Positions 1 through 7,576 of a DNA stretch of 14,327 bases are shown here, piece after piece. The position numbers and the translations under genes were made by a program. The stretch is taken from assembly GCA_946886405.1 (NCBI GenBank), contig CAMPIO010000090.1, positions 1 to 14,327 of the forward strand, read 5' to 3'. The notes below the pieces were generated by a model. It did not search any database. It worked only from the letters and a program-made list of their open reading frames with translations, and was not told the DNA's origin. This stretch comes from an uncultured Pseudoxanthomonas sp. Its GTDB lineage: Bacteria; Pseudomonadota; Gammaproteobacteria; Xanthomonadales; Xanthomonadaceae. The number at the start of each line of letters is the position of its first letter. Positions within the stretch are counted from its first letter, which is position 1.

Positions 1-8
1 ATAGCCTG

Positions 9-34
9 GCGGGGGCCTGGCCCGCTTTGTTTTT
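9..34 (+). terminator. Probable rho-independent terminator of a gene left of the window
   Basis: A GCGGG stem at 9-13 pairs perfectly with CCCGC at 21-25 around a 7-base loop and is followed by a T-rich run (TTTGTTTTT, 26-34) on the plus strand. This is the layout of an intrinsic terminator for a rightward gene ending before position 1. The stem is short (5 bp plus a possible G-T pair) and resembles the REP-like hairpin at 58-72, so it may instead be half of a REP pair. The opposite strand has no T-run after the stem, so it is a poor terminator for the leftward gene at 118-888. Confidence 0.4.
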
Positions 35-52
35 CGCTATGGCACAGCAAGA

Positions 53-80
53 GCATCGCGGGCATGGCCCGCTCCTACAG
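53..80 (-). repeat. REP-like palindromic element (GTAG-headed)
   Basis: On the minus strand this reads TGTAGGAGCGGGC, a CAT loop, then GCCCGCGATGC. It forms a 6-bp GCGGGC/GCCCGC stem (58-63 with 67-72) headed by GTAG. This is the shape of the short extragenic REP elements that are common in Pseudomonas and Xanthomonadaceae genomes. It lies just past the 3' end of the leftward gene, a usual place for such elements. The hairpin at 9-25 shares AGCGGGCCA and a GCCC-rich right arm on the same strand, so the two may form a doublet. Copy number in the genome cannot be seen from one window. Confidence 0.55.
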
Positions 81-117
81 CTTTCTGGCGCAGTCGGCTT
101 GCCGGGCGATGCCCCCG

Positions 118-888
118 CTACGCACCAACCCCGATCCGCAACGTCCTTTCCCCCTTGAACACACCGGCAGGCCCGAACCGACGTTCGCTGATCCAGCCGT
201 GGCCGGCGTGGTCGATGGCGATCAGGGTGCTGGCGCGGGTGCCGTAACGGTCGCCGCGGATGAAGGCAGGGGACAGCATCCGTTCGAGTTCGATGCCTAC
301 GCCGGTGTCGGGCAGGCGGTCGTCCGGCGATGGGGTCTCGTCCGCCAGTGCGTCCCATAACGGCCCGGCATCGTCCGTCTCCGACGCTGCCCAAGCGGCC
401 AAACGTCCCTTCAGCGCCATCGTCTTCGGCCAGGGTTCGTCCAGATCGCCATTGGACAGGCCGTGCAGTCCGGGGGCGAGCGTGATCCGACGGGGCGTGG
501 GGTAGTTGCTGATGTATGCGCAGTCCGCGGCGTCGGCCAGCAGCAGGTTGAACGGTGCGAAGACCTCGGCGGCCACCAGCAAGCCGTTGGCGCGGTGGTC
601 CGCGCTGTCCGGCGACTGCAGGAAGCCGGACGCCAGCTGGCCCCGGGACGGGGCGCCAGGCACCTGGATCGCCGGGTCGCGCACGTTGGTGACCACCGCC
701 ACCCGGCCGGTTGCGTCCGCGCCGGCCCAGGTACCCCCGGACTGCAGGTCCCGGCCCGCCATCAGCTCCGGTGACGCCTCCCATTGCGCCAGAGGCGCGG
801 TGGGGCGTGCGTGGAACTCGTCACGGTTGCCCGCCAGCAACAAGCGCCAGCGCGGGTGGACCTTCCAGGCGAGGGCGACGAGGCACAT
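118..888 (-). CDS. NRDE (TANGO2-like) family protein
   Basis: This 256-residue protein starts with Met-Cys, followed by a hydrophobic strand and the signature Asn-Arg-Asp-Glu at residues 21-24 that names the NRDE family (Pfam NRDE, eukaryotic homologue TANGO2). A second family block, GGTWAG at 51-56 followed by a valine-rich stretch ending in TNVR near 67-70, is also present. Length matches the family. The exact biochemical role in bacteria is unsettled; TANGO2 homologues have been linked to haem trafficking and lipid metabolism in other organisms. There is no signal peptide or membrane segment, so it should be cytoplasmic. The ATG is chosen because Met-Cys is the conserved start. No strong ribosome binding site is seen; a GGGGG run lies about 14 bases upstream. 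It is divergent from the dcw operon, so it is probably a neighbour rather than a partner. Confidence 0.88.
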   Translation of the reverse strand: MCLVALAWKVHPRWRLLLAGNRDEFHARPTAPLAQWEASPELMAGRDLQSGGTWAGADATGRVAVVTNVRDPAIQVPGAPSRGQLASGFLQSPDSADHRANGLLVAAEVFAPFNLLLADAADCAYISNYPTPRRITLAPGLHGLSNGDLDEPWPKTMALKGRLAAWAASETDDAGPLWDALADETPSPDDRLPDTGVGIELERMLSPAFIRGDRYGTRASTLIAIDHAGHGWISERRFGPAGVFKGERTLRIGVGA

Positions 889-991
889 GGGGGCGATTCT
901 GACCCCCGGATTTGCGCAGTTCCACTCCCTTCGCCGCTATCGCCTGCGCCTCGATGTGAAACGACGGTCACCTCACTGAATCATTCCGCAA

Positions 992-1006
992 TCTCAAAAT
1001 TTGAGA
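992..1006. repeat. 15-bp palindrome, possible operator
   Basis: TCTCAAA and TTTGAGA form a perfect 7-bp inverted repeat around a single central A. It lies about 100 bp from the leftward start codon and about 90 bp upstream of the mraZ -35 box. An odd-length perfect palindrome in an AT-rich intergenic spot is typical of a dimeric regulator site. It is too short, and lacks a GC-rich stem, to be a good terminator. The regulator is not identifiable from the sequence. Confidence 0.4.
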
Positions 1007-1019
1007 CGAAACAGCAACT

Positions 1020-1028
1020 TGTGGATAA
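1020..1028 (-). promoter_or_regulatory. DnaA box (perfect 9-mer)
   Basis: The plus strand reads TGTGGATAA, which is TTATCCACA on the minus strand. This is the high-affinity DnaA box sequence known from E. coli oriC (R1/R4 type). It lies about 71 bp upstream of the mraZ -35 box and about 130 bp from the start codon of the divergent gene. I saw no second full-consensus box nearby, so this looks like a transcriptional or titration site rather than an origin. A single 9-mer can occur by chance, and binding is inferred. Confidence 0.5.
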
Positions 1029-1098
1029 GGCTTGAACAAGTCTCTGAAGTTTGCTGCAAGCCATTGATCCACCAAGTGATTTCGCCGCCTGTTCCCTG

Positions 1099-1126
1099 TT
1101 GACAACCCTGTGCGCGCTGCTAAGGT
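1099..1126 (+). promoter_or_regulatory. Putative sigma70 promoter of mraZ and the dcw operon
   Basis: A perfect -35 box TTGACA (1099-1104) is followed, after 16 bp, by TAAGGT (1121-1126). A TG at 1118-1119 gives an extended -10 (TGC then TAAGGT), which would compensate for the weak hexamer. Transcription would start near 1133, leaving a leader of roughly 77 bases before mraZ. The position matches the Pmra promoter known to drive the front of the dcw cluster in E. coli. Its -10 end overlaps the first MraZ half-site, which fits repression. Confidence 0.6.
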
Positions 1127-1170
1127 GGGCAACAGAGGGAAAACCGGGTTTTCAGTGGTTTTTCGTGGTT
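1126..1170 (+). promoter_or_regulatory. MraZ box: ladder of G-rich half-sites
   Basis: Five related pentamers are spaced about one helical turn apart: TGGGC (1126), AGGGA (1136), CGGGT (1145), TGGTT (1156) and TGGTT (1166). MraZ in E. coli is known to bind TGGGN repeats separated by 5 bp just upstream of its own gene, so pattern, period and place all fit. Only the first is a full TGGGN; the others deviate by one base, and the third is shifted by one position. The block covers the end of the -10 box and the start of the transcript, so binding should block initiation. Confidence 0.6.
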
Positions 1171-1194
1171 CAATTGATCGCTCATTCGCGCGTC

Positions 1195-1201
1195 GGGAAG
1201 G
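1195..1201 (+). promoter_or_regulatory. Ribosome binding site that fixes the mraZ GTG start
   Basis: GGGAAGG ends 8 bases before the GTG at 1210, and a second purine run (AGGGG, 1203-1207) lies closer. This, together with homology, supports the GTG start over the upstream in-frame ATG at 1051. Confidence 0.6.
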
Positions 1202-1209
1202 CAGGGGCA

Positions 1210-1656
1210 GTGTTTCAGGGTGAGACCGCCATCACAGTGGACGACAAGGGACGGCTCGCGGTGCCCACCGCGTACCGGGACCTCGTCGCGCGCGAGTGCG
1301 GCAACCGCCTGGTGATCACCTACAACCCGTTCGAAGGCGGCAGCCTGTACCTGTACCCCGAGAAGGTCTGGCAGCGCGTCCGCGACGACGTCAGCAAGCT
1401 GCCCAGTACGCAGAAAGCGCACCGCAGCCTGCAGCTGAAGCTGATCGGCGCCGCGTCGCCGGTCGAACTGGACGGCAACGGCCGCATCAGCATTCCGGCC
1501 AGCCACCGCAGCGCGGTGGGCATCGAGAAGAAGGCCGTGCTGCTCGGCATGGGCGAGAAGTTCGAACTCTGGAGCGAGCAGGCGCACCACGCGCAGATCC
1601 GTCAGACCCTCACTGACGACGATCTGAGCGCACACATGCTCGAGCTGCGCTTGTGA
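1210..1656 (+). CDS. mraZ: Transcriptional regulator MraZ
   Basis: This is a 148-residue DNA-binding protein of the SpoVT/AbrB (swapped-hairpin) fold, first gene of the dcw cluster and its likely autorepressor. The two tandem MraZ half-domains are visible: [14 protein letters not shown] near residues 2-15 and a second [11 protein letters not shown] at about 86-96, each with the conserved D-x-x-GR core. Length is normal for the family (about 150). The GTG at 1210 is chosen because family members begin with Met-Phe-x-Gly, and because the reading frame upstream runs through the promoter. The stop overlaps the rsmH start (GTGA). Expression should be controlled by the half-site ladder at 1126-1170, by analogy with E. 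coli MraZ. Confidence 0.96.
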   Translation: MFQGETAITVDDKGRLAVPTAYRDLVARECGNRLVITYNPFEGGSLYLYPEKVWQRVRDDVSKLPSTQKAHRSLQLKLIGAASPVELDGNGRISIPASHRSAVGIEKKAVLLGMGEKFELWSEQAHHAQIRQTLTDDDLSAHMLELRL

Positions 1657-2621
1657 GCAAGGGTGACGGCACGCGGCAGTCCGCGCCGGCCGGTCACCTC
1701 CCAGCGCTGCACTTGCCGGTGTTGTACACGCAGGTCATGGAAGGGCTGCAGGTGAAGGAGGACGGTACCTATCTGGACGGCACGTTCGGGCGTGGAGGCC
1801 ATGCGCGCGGCGTGCTGCAACACCTCGGCCCGGGAGGCCGGCTGCTGGTGATGGACAAGGATCCCGACGCGATCGCGCATGCCGAACAGATGTTCGCGGG
1901 CGATGCGCGCGTGTCGATCTTCCGTGGCAGCTTCGCCTCCCTCGCTCAGTGGGACGAAACCGCCGCCGGCCTCGACGGCGTGCTGCTGGACCTGGGCGTC
2001 TCGTCACCGCAGCTGGATGTGGCCGAACGCGGCTTCAGCTTCGGCAAGGACGGTCCGCTCGACATGCGCATGGATCCGGAGTCCGGCGAAAGCGCGGCCG
2101 AATGGATCGCGCGCGCCGACGAGCGCGACCTCGCCGACGTGCTGTGGACCTATGGCGAAGAGAAGCAGAGCCGCCGCATTGCGCGCGCCATCGTCGCCCG
2201 CCGTGCCACCCAAGCGTTCACCCGCACCGCCGACCTGGCCGCCGTGATCGCCTCGGTGATGCCGCGCGGCGAGAAGATCCATCCGGCCACGCGCAGCTTC
2301 CAGGCGATCCGCATCCACATCAATCGCGAGCTGGCAGACCTCGAAGCCGGCCTCGACGCCGCGCTGGCCCGGCTCAACGTCGGTGGCCGCCTGGCGGTCA
2401 TCAGCTTCCATTCGCTGGAAGACCGCATCGTCAAGCAGTTCATCAACCGGCACGCCAAGGCGCCGCCGACCAACCGCCGTCTTCCGGTCGCCATCGCGTT
2501 CACCCCGACGCTGCGAGCCATCGGCGGTGCGCAGAAGGGTGAAGCCGACGAGGTGTCCTCCAATCCGCGCGCCCGCAGCGCGGTGTTGCGCGTGGCGGAA
2601 AAGCTGGAGGTGGCCGCGTGA
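1653..2621 (+). CDS. rsmH: 16S rRNA (cytosine(1402)-N4)-methyltransferase RsmH
   Basis: This 322-residue protein is an S-adenosylmethionine-dependent enzyme that N4-methylates C1402 in the ribosomal P site region of 16S rRNA. Motif I is DGTFGRGGH (42-50). It is followed by an acidic LVMDKD strand end (65-70), [12 protein letters not shown] (111-122), the DGPLDMRMD block (133-141) and SFHSLEDR (251-258), all hallmarks of the MraW/RsmH family. Length is usual (about 310-350). The GTG start overlaps the mraZ stop by 4 bases and has no clear Shine-Dalgarno sequence, so translation is probably coupled to mraZ. The N-terminal 20 residues are variable and Ser/Ala-rich, so a start slightly downstream is possible but less economical. 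Confidence 0.97.
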   Translation: MSKGDGTRQSAPAGHLPALHLPVLYTQVMEGLQVKEDGTYLDGTFGRGGHARGVLQHLGPGGRLLVMDKDPDAIAHAEQMFAGDARVSIFRGSFASLAQWDETAAGLDGVLLDLGVSSPQLDVAERGFSFGKDGPLDMRMDPESGESAAEWIARADERDLADVLWTYGEEKQSRRIARAIVARRATQAFTRTADLAAVIASVMPRGEKIHPATRSFQAIRIHINRELADLEAGLDAALARLNVGGRLAVISFHSLEDRIVKQFINRHAKAPPTNRRLPVAIAFTPTLRAIGGAQKGEADEVSSNPRARSAVLRVAEKLEVAA

Positions 2622-2881
2622 GCCGCTTCCTGATCATCGTGCTGGTACTGGCCAACATCGCATCGGCGATCGGCGTGGTCTATGCACGTCATCGTCACCG
2701 GGTGCTGTTCGACGAAGTGACGCGCCTGGAACGGGCACGCGATGAACTGAACGTGGAGTTCGGCCGCCTGCAACTGGAACAGGCGACGGTCGCCGAAGCC
2801 ACGCGCATCGATCAGGTCGCCCGCGTGCGCCTGGGCATGAAGTCCCCCGAGGCGGCCGACGTCGTGGTGATCCGCCCATGA
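2618..2881 (+). CDS. ftsL: Cell division protein FtsL
   Basis: This is an 87-residue bitopic membrane protein. A very short cytoplasmic start (Met-Ser-Arg) leads into one hydrophobic segment at about residues 4-23. A periplasmic region rich in Leu, Glu and Arg follows (about 30-70), with heptad-like spacing expected for the coiled coil that pairs with FtsB. It ends with the typical VRLGMKSPE block (about 69-77). In the family FtsL links FtsQ and FtsB to FtsW-FtsI and helps activate septal synthesis. It is shorter than E. coli FtsL (121), mainly because the cytoplasmic tail is missing. The GTG start overlaps the rsmH stop and has a good GGAGG at 2606-2610. Position between rsmH and ftsI is diagnostic. 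Confidence 0.93.
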   Translation: MSRFLIIVLVLANIASAIGVVYARHRHRVLFDEVTRLERARDELNVEFGRLQLEQATVAEATRIDQVARVRLGMKSPEAADVVVIRP

Positions 2882-4719
2882 ACGCCACGCCCGCCAAGAA
2901 CCGCAACCGCGCGCGCTTCAACCTGCGCGGCCGGCTCGCGCTGGTGCTCGGCGCGATGGGCCTTTGCTCCATCAGTCTGGTCGGGCGCGCGGCGTACGTG
3001 CAGCTGATCAACCACGATTTCTACCAGCGTCAGGGCGACGCGCGCTTCCTGCGCGAGATTCCGATCCCGACCTCGCGCGGCATGATCACCGACCGCAATG
3101 GAGAGCCGGTGGCGGTGTCGTCGCCGGTGGAATCGGTGTGGGGCAATCCGCAGGAACTGATGAAGGCGCCCGACCGCCTGCCGGAACTGGCGGCGGCGCT
3201 CGGCGTGCCGGTCGAGCATCTGGCCCAGCGCCTGTCGCAGAAGGCGGACAAGGAATTCCTGTACCTCAAGCGCCGGATCAACCCGGACGAGGCGCAGAAG
3301 ATCCTCGCCCACAAGATTCCCGGCGTGTTCTCGCAGCGCGAGTTCCGCCGCTTCTATCCGCAGGGGCCGGCGATGGCCCACGTGCTGGGCTTCACCAACA
3401 TCGACGACCGCGGCCAGGAAGGCCTGGAGCTCGCGTTCGACGAGTGGCTCAGTGGCACCCCGGGCGCGCAGAAGGTGATCCGCGACAACCGCGGCCGCAT
3501 CGTCGAGAACGTCGACCTGATCCGCTCTGCGCAGCCGGGCAAGGACCTGACGCTCAGCATCGACCGTCGCATCCAGTATCTGGCGCACCGCGAACTGCGC
3601 AACGCGCTGCTCGCGCACCAGGCCAGCAGCGGCTCGATCGTGATCATGGACGTGACGACCGGCGAAGTGCTGGCGATGGTGAACCTGCCGACCTACAACC
3701 CCAATGCGATCGATCGGGTGAAGCCGGACGCGCGCCGCAACCGCGCGCTGACCGACATGATCGAGCCCGGGTCGACGATGAAGCCGCTGACCGTGTCGAC
3801 GGCATTGAAGGCCGGCGTGGTCACGCCGTCGACGCTGGTCAACACCAATCCGGGCTACCTGGCGTTGAACAGCCGTTACACCATCCGCGACGTGCCGCGG
3901 AACAATGGCGTGCTGACCGTCACCGGGGTGATCACCAAGAGTTCGAACATCGGCTCGATCAAGATCGCCGAGAAGCTGCCGAACGCCTACTTCTACGAAA
4001 GCATCCACAGTTTCGGCTATGGCCAGAAGCCGGGCAGCGGTTTCCCCGGCGAGTCCGCCGGCAGTCTGGCGCCGCCCGACCGCTGGAATGGCCTGCAGAA
4101 GGCGACGATGTCGTACGGCTACGGCCTGGCGGTGACGCCGCTGCAGATCGCGCGTGCGTATTCGGCGCTGGGCAACGGCGGCAAGCTGGTGACCCCGACG
4201 TTCGTGAAGGGTCAGCGTAGCGAGGCGCCGCAGGTGCTGGACCCGGCCATCGCGCGCGAAGTCGTCGGCATGATGGAAACCGTGGTGACGCAGGGCGGCG
4301 CCAAGCGGGCCGGCGTGCTCGGTTACCGCGTCGCAGGCAAGACCGGCACGGCACGCATCGCGTCCGGTGGCGGCTACGCGAAGGGCCGCTATGCCTCTTT
4401 CTTCGCCGGCCTGGTGCCGGCCAGCAACCCGCGTTTCGCCGCTGTCGTGGTGATCAACGACTCGCAGGAAGGCGGCTACTACGGCGGTCTGGTGGCGGCG
4501 CCCGTGTTCCACGACGTGATGGACGGAACATTGCGCCTGATGGACGTGCCGCCGGACGACATCGAGGCCTGGCTCGCCGCGCAGGCGAAGAACACCCAGA
4601 AGCCGGGTGGCGGCGTGCCGGCGCCGGCCGTCGTCGCCGATGATGCCGTCGATACCATGGACCCGTCCGCGTTCGATGCGCCGCAGGCTGCCCTGCCGGC
4701 GGCGGGAGCGACCCGATGA
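2878..4719 (+). CDS. ftsI: Peptidoglycan D,D-transpeptidase FtsI (PBP3)
   Basis: This 613-residue class B penicillin-binding protein crosslinks septal peptidoglycan in complex with FtsW. A basic cytoplasmic start (1-20) precedes one membrane anchor at about 20-40, then the PBP dimer (pedestal) domain from about 65 ([11 protein letters not shown]) and the transpeptidase domain from about 230. All three active-site motifs are present: S299-T-M-K302 with the nucleophile serine, S355-S-N357, and K488-T-G490. An Ala/Pro-rich tail (about 571-613) after the catalytic domain is probably disordered. The ATG overlaps the ftsL stop (ATGA) with no strong ribosome binding site, suggesting coupling. The enzyme appears intact and catalytically competent. 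Confidence 0.98.
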   Translation: MNATPAKNRNRARFNLRGRLALVLGAMGLCSISLVGRAAYVQLINHDFYQRQGDARFLREIPIPTSRGMITDRNGEPVAVSSPVESVWGNPQELMKAPDRLPELAAALGVPVEHLAQRLSQKADKEFLYLKRRINPDEAQKILAHKIPGVFSQREFRRFYPQGPAMAHVLGFTNIDDRGQEGLELAFDEWLSGTPGAQKVIRDNRGRIVENVDLIRSAQPGKDLTLSIDRRIQYLAHRELRNALLAHQASSGSIVIMDVTTGEVLAMVNLPTYNPNAIDRVKPDARRNRALTDMIEPGSTMKPLTVSTALKAGVVTPSTLVNTNPGYLALNSRYTIRDVPRNNGVLTVTGVITKSSNIGSIKIAEKLPNAYFYESIHSFGYGQKPGSGFPGESAGSLAPPDRWNGLQKATMSYGYGLAVTPLQIARAYSALGNGGKLVTPTFVKGQRSEAPQVLDPAIAREVVGMMETVVTQGGAKRAGVLGYRVAGKTGTARIASGGGYAKGRYASFFAGLVPASNPRFAAVVVINDSQEGGYYGGLVAAPVFHDVMDGTLRLMDVPPDDIEAWLAAQAKNTQKPGGGVPAPAVVADDAVDTMDPSAFDAPQAALPAAGATR

Positions 4720-6200
4720 GGCGGATGATGGCGCTCGCCGAGTTGCTGCCCGACGTCGACGTGCCGCGCGACATCGTGGTGCGCGGGCTGACGCTGGACA
4801 GCCGCAGCGTGCAGTCGGGCGATGCCTTCGTCGCCATCGCGGGCTTCGGTGCGCATGGCCTGAACTTCGCCGCGCAGGCCAAGGAGAACGGCGCCAGCGC
4901 GGTCCTGTTCGAGCCGCCGGTACCGGAAGGGCTGGAGGCGCCGCGCAACGCGATCGCGGTCCCGGGCCTGCGCGCGCGCATGGGTGCCATGGCCGACCGT
5001 TTCCACGCCGCGCCGTCGCACGACATGAAGATGGTCGGCGTCACCGGCACCAACGGCAAGACCTCGACGGTGCAGTTGCTGGCGCAAGCCTGGCATCTGC
5101 GGGGCGTCCGCTGCGCGACCGTCGGCACGCTGGGTGCCGGCATGTACGGCGAAGTGGTGCCTACCGGCTTCACCACGCCGCTGGTGCTGCAGATGCATGC
5201 GTTGCTGGCGCAGTTCCGCGACGCCGGCGCGAAGGCGGTCGCGATGGAAGTCAGCTCGCACGCGCTCGATCAGGGACGCGTGGATGCGGTGCACTTCGAT
5301 GTCGGCGTGTTCACCAACCTCACGCGCGACCACCTCGACTACCACGGCGACATGGCGCGCTACGGTGCCGCCAAGTCGCTGCTGTTCGCGCGCGAGGGCC
5401 TGAAAGCGGGCGTCGTCAATCTCGATGACGCCTATGGACGCGACCTGTTCGCGCGGCTGCCGCATGGCGTGCAGCGCATCGGCGTGAGTTCGCGTGACCA
5501 GGCCGAAGCCGCCGTTCGCGCCGACGCGCTGCGGCTGGACGGCAATGGCATTGCCTTCGATCTGGTGATCGGCGACGACGCGCAGCCGGTACAGTCGCGC
5601 CTGCTGGGCCGGTTCAACGTCGACAACCTGCTGGCGGTCGCCGGCGCGCTGCATGCGCTGGGCGACACGCCGGCCGACATCGCGCGCACGCTGTCGCGGC
5701 TGGCACCCATCCACGGCCGCATGAACCGGCTCGGTGGCGACAGCGATGCGGCCGGCCATCGGCGCCCGCTGGTCGTCATCGACTACGCGCATACGCCGGA
5801 CGCGCTGGAACAGGCGCTGGCCAGCCTGCGCGACCACGTGCAGGGACGGCTGTTCTGCGTGTTCGGCTGCGGTGGCGACCGCGACACCGGCAAGCGTCCG
5901 CAGATGGCGGCCATCGCCGAGCGCCTGGCCGATGTCGTGCTGGTCACGGACGACAACCCGCGCACCGAAGACGGCGACCGCATCGTGGCCGACATCATGG
6001 CCGGCTTCGCGAAGCCGGATGCGGTGTTCGTGCAGCGCGACCGCGCGCAGGCGATCGCGCAGTCGGTTTCGCAGGCCGGGCCGGACGACATCGTGCTGGT
6101 GGCGGGCAAGGGCCATGAGCCTTACCAGGAAATCCATGGCGTGAAGCATCCGTTCGACGACACTGCCGTCGCACGTCAGGCACTGGAGGACCGTCGATGA
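4716..6200 (+). CDS. murE: UDP-MurNAc-L-Ala-D-Glu:meso-diaminopimelate ligase MurE
   Basis: This 494-residue cytoplasmic Mur ligase adds the third stem residue. The N-terminal domain carries [12 protein letters not shown] (about 25-36). The ATP-binding loop is G111-TNGKTST (111-118). The Lys expected to be carbamylated is K220 in YGAAKSLLF. The DNPR motif at 413-416 marks meso-diaminopimelate rather than lysine specificity, as expected for a Gram-negative. The start overlaps the ftsI stop (ATGA), with GGGAG about 9 bases upstream. In-frame ATGs at 4725 and 4728 are possible alternatives that would change only the first residues. Its substrate must come from a D-Glu-adding step whose gene (murD) is not in this cluster. 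Confidence 0.97.
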   Translation: MRRMMALAELLPDVDVPRDIVVRGLTLDSRSVQSGDAFVAIAGFGAHGLNFAAQAKENGASAVLFEPPVPEGLEAPRNAIAVPGLRARMGAMADRFHAAPSHDMKMVGVTGTNGKTSTVQLLAQAWHLRGVRCATVGTLGAGMYGEVVPTGFTTPLVLQMHALLAQFRDAGAKAVAMEVSSHALDQGRVDAVHFDVGVFTNLTRDHLDYHGDMARYGAAKSLLFAREGLKAGVVNLDDAYGRDLFARLPHGVQRIGVSSRDQAEAAVRADALRLDGNGIAFDLVIGDDAQPVQSRLLGRFNVDNLLAVAGALHALGDTPADIARTLSRLAPIHGRMNRLGGDSDAAGHRRPLVVIDYAHTPDALEQALASLRDHVQGRLFCVFGCGGDRDTGKRPQMAAIAERLADVVLVTDDNPRTEDGDRIVADIMAGFAKPDAVFVQRDRAQAIAQSVSQAGPDDIVLVAGKGHEPYQEIHGVKHPFDDTAVARQALEDRR

Positions 6201-7576
6201 AGCGGCTTCCCCTTTCCCTGCTGGCGCATTGGGCGGGTGGCGAACTGCTGGGCGATGACCTGGTGATCGGTTCGCTGACCCACGATACCCGTGCGCTGGT
6301 GCCCGGCAGCCTGTACGTGGCGCTGCGCGGCGAGCGCTTCGATGGCCACGATTTCGCCTACGACGCTTCGATGCGCGGCGCCGCCGCGGTGCTGGTCGAC
6401 CATGAAGTGAAGGTCGAGGTGCCACAGGTGGTGGTGCCGGACACGCTGCTGGCCTTGGCGCGTATCGCGGCGGGGCTGCAGCGCGATCGCGTCGAGAAAG
6501 CGGTGGCGATCACCGGCAGCAACGGCAAGACCTCGGTGAAGATGTTGGTGGTGTCGATCCTGCAGCGCGCCGGCGTCACGTACTTCAATCCCGGTAACCG
6601 CAACAACGAGATCGGCCTGCCGATGGCGGTGATCGACGGCCCGGACGACGCGGATTTCTCCGTGTACGAGATGGGCGCCGGCAAGCCGGGCGACATCGCC
6701 TACCTGACCGACATCGTCACGCCGGAAGTGGCGCTGGTGAACAACGTCGCGGCGGCGCACCTGGAGCGCATGGGCTCGCTGATGGGCGTGGCCGAGACCA
6801 AAGGCGCCATCTACGACGCGTTGCCGGTCGATGGCACCGCGGTGATCAATGCAGACGATGCGTTCGCCGAGTACTTCGCCAGCCGCGTGCCGGACCGCCG
6901 CATCCTGCGCTTCGGCCTGGAGAGCACCGCCGACCTGACGGCGCGCGATATCCGCGCGACGGCCGACGGATCGGATTTCGTGCTGGTGGCGCCGCATGGC
7001 GAGGTCGCCGTCGCGCTGCACCTGCCGGGTCGCCATAACGTGCTCAACGCGCTCGCGGCGGCCGGCATCGCGATGGCGTGCGGCGTGTCGCTGGCGATCA
7101 TCGCCGACGGTCTGTCGGCCGCGCAGCCCGTGGCCGGTCGCCAGGTCGCGCACGCGCTGCCGAATGGCGCCGTGGTGATCGACGACAGCTACAACGCCAA
7201 TCCCGGCTCGCTGGTGGCGGCGATCGACACGCTGGCCGCGTCGAGCGCGCAGGCGGGCGGCGAGGGGTGGCTGGTGCTGGGCGACATGCGCGAACTGGGC
7301 ATGGACGAACAGGCCCTGCACGCCGAGATGGGCGCGCGTGCCAGAACCGCCGGTCTGCGTCGTCTCTATACGCTGGGCCCGCTCAGCGCCGCCGCCGCCA
7401 ACGCCTTTGGCGATGGCGCGCACGCATTCCAGGACCACGCCTCGCTGGCGGCCGCATTGCGCGCCGACCTGCGGGCCGGCGTGCGCTGTCTGGTCAAGGG
7501 GTCACGCGGCAGCGCGATGGACCGGATCGTCGCCGCCTTGCTGTCCACCGGGGAGGACACACCGCATGTTGCTTGA
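6197..7576 (+). CDS. murF: UDP-MurNAc-tripeptide:D-alanyl-D-alanine ligase MurF
   Basis: This 459-residue cytoplasmic Mur ligase adds the D-Ala-D-Ala dipeptide made by Ddl, completing the pentapeptide precursor. The N-terminal domain has the family pattern [16 protein letters not shown] (about 28-43). The P-loop is T106-[19 protein letters not shown] (residues 131-142) is a MurF-specific signature, and [10 protein letters not shown] (about 329-338) is the C-terminal domain motif. Length fits the family (about 450). The start overlaps the murE stop (ATGA) with a strong GGAGGA at 6185-6190. Its 3' end overlaps mraY by 11 bases. Confidence 0.97.
   Translation: MKRLPLSLLAHWAGGELLGDDLVIGSLTHDTRALVPGSLYVALRGERFDGHDFAYDASMRGAAAVLVDHEVKVEVPQVVVPDTLLALARIAAGLQRDRVEKAVAITGSNGKTSVKMLVVSILQRAGVTYFNPGNRNNEIGLPMAVIDGPDDADFSVYEMGAGKPGDIAYLTDIVTPEVALVNNVAAAHLERMGSLMGVAETKGAIYDALPVDGTAVINADDAFAEYFASRVPDRRILRFGLESTADLTARDIRATADGSDFVLVAPHGEVAVALHLPGRHNVLNALAAAGIAMACGVSLAIIADGLSAAQPVAGRQVAHALPNGAVVIDDSYNANPGSLVAAIDTLAASSAQAGGEGWLVLGDMRELGMDEQALHAEMGARARTAGLRRLYTLGPLSAAAANAFGDGAHAFQDHASLAAALRADLRAGVRCLVKGSRGSAMDRIVAALLSTGEDTPHVA
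7551..7556 (+). promoter_or_regulatory. Ribosome binding site that fixes the mraY start
   Basis: GGGAGG lies 9 bases before the ATG at 7566. This supports that start over the open frame running back to 7338 inside murF, which would add 76 non-homologous residues. Confidence 0.7.

Larger units (their letters stand above)
889..1209. other. Divergent intergenic region holding the dcw control signals
   Basis: This is the only stretch above 300 bases without a gene. Its right half is much more AT-rich than the flanking genes. From left to right it holds a 15-bp palindrome (992-1006), a DnaA box (1020-1028), a promoter (1099-1126), a series of G-rich half-sites (1126-1170) and the mraZ ribosome binding site (1195-1201). 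It must also contain the promoter of the leftward gene, but I could not pick a convincing one. No small gene is supported: the open frame running from 1051 into mraZ crosses the promoter and operator and has no family support. Confidence 0.75.

Noticed and set aside
506..979. A plus-strand 157-codon open frame opposite the NRDE gene
   Set aside because: It has no family features and shadows a protein with clear NRDE and GGTW motifs on the other strand.
1020..1028. A replication origin around the DnaA box
   Set aside because: There is only one box, no box cluster or AT-rich unwinding element, and no dnaA, dnaN or similar gene nearby.
960..1060. Candidate promoter for the leftward NRDE gene
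   Set aside because: Only weak hexamer pairs (such as TTGAGA or TTGCTG on the minus strand with no good -10) were found, so none is reported.
1051..1209. An N-terminal extension of MraZ from an in-frame ATG at 1051
   Set aside because: The 53 extra residues match no MraZ, and the segment contains the promoter and half-site ladder. The GTG at 1210 has a ribosome binding site and gives the family N-terminus.
2812..4512. A 566-codon open frame on the minus strand opposite ftsI
   Set aside because: It is a high-GC shadow of ftsI, rich in Arg, His and Ala, with no recognisable domain. The plus strand gene has all catalytic motifs.
4479..6425. A 648-codon minus-strand open frame opposite murE and the 5' end of murF
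   Set aside because: Its composition (Arg/His/Gln/Ala-rich) is that of a frame shadow, and it spans two well-supported genes.
7338..7565. A 76-residue extension of MraY into murF
   Set aside because: It is a shadow frame of murF. The ATG at 7566 has a strong ribosome binding site and gives the usual 361 residues with E. coli-like numbering.
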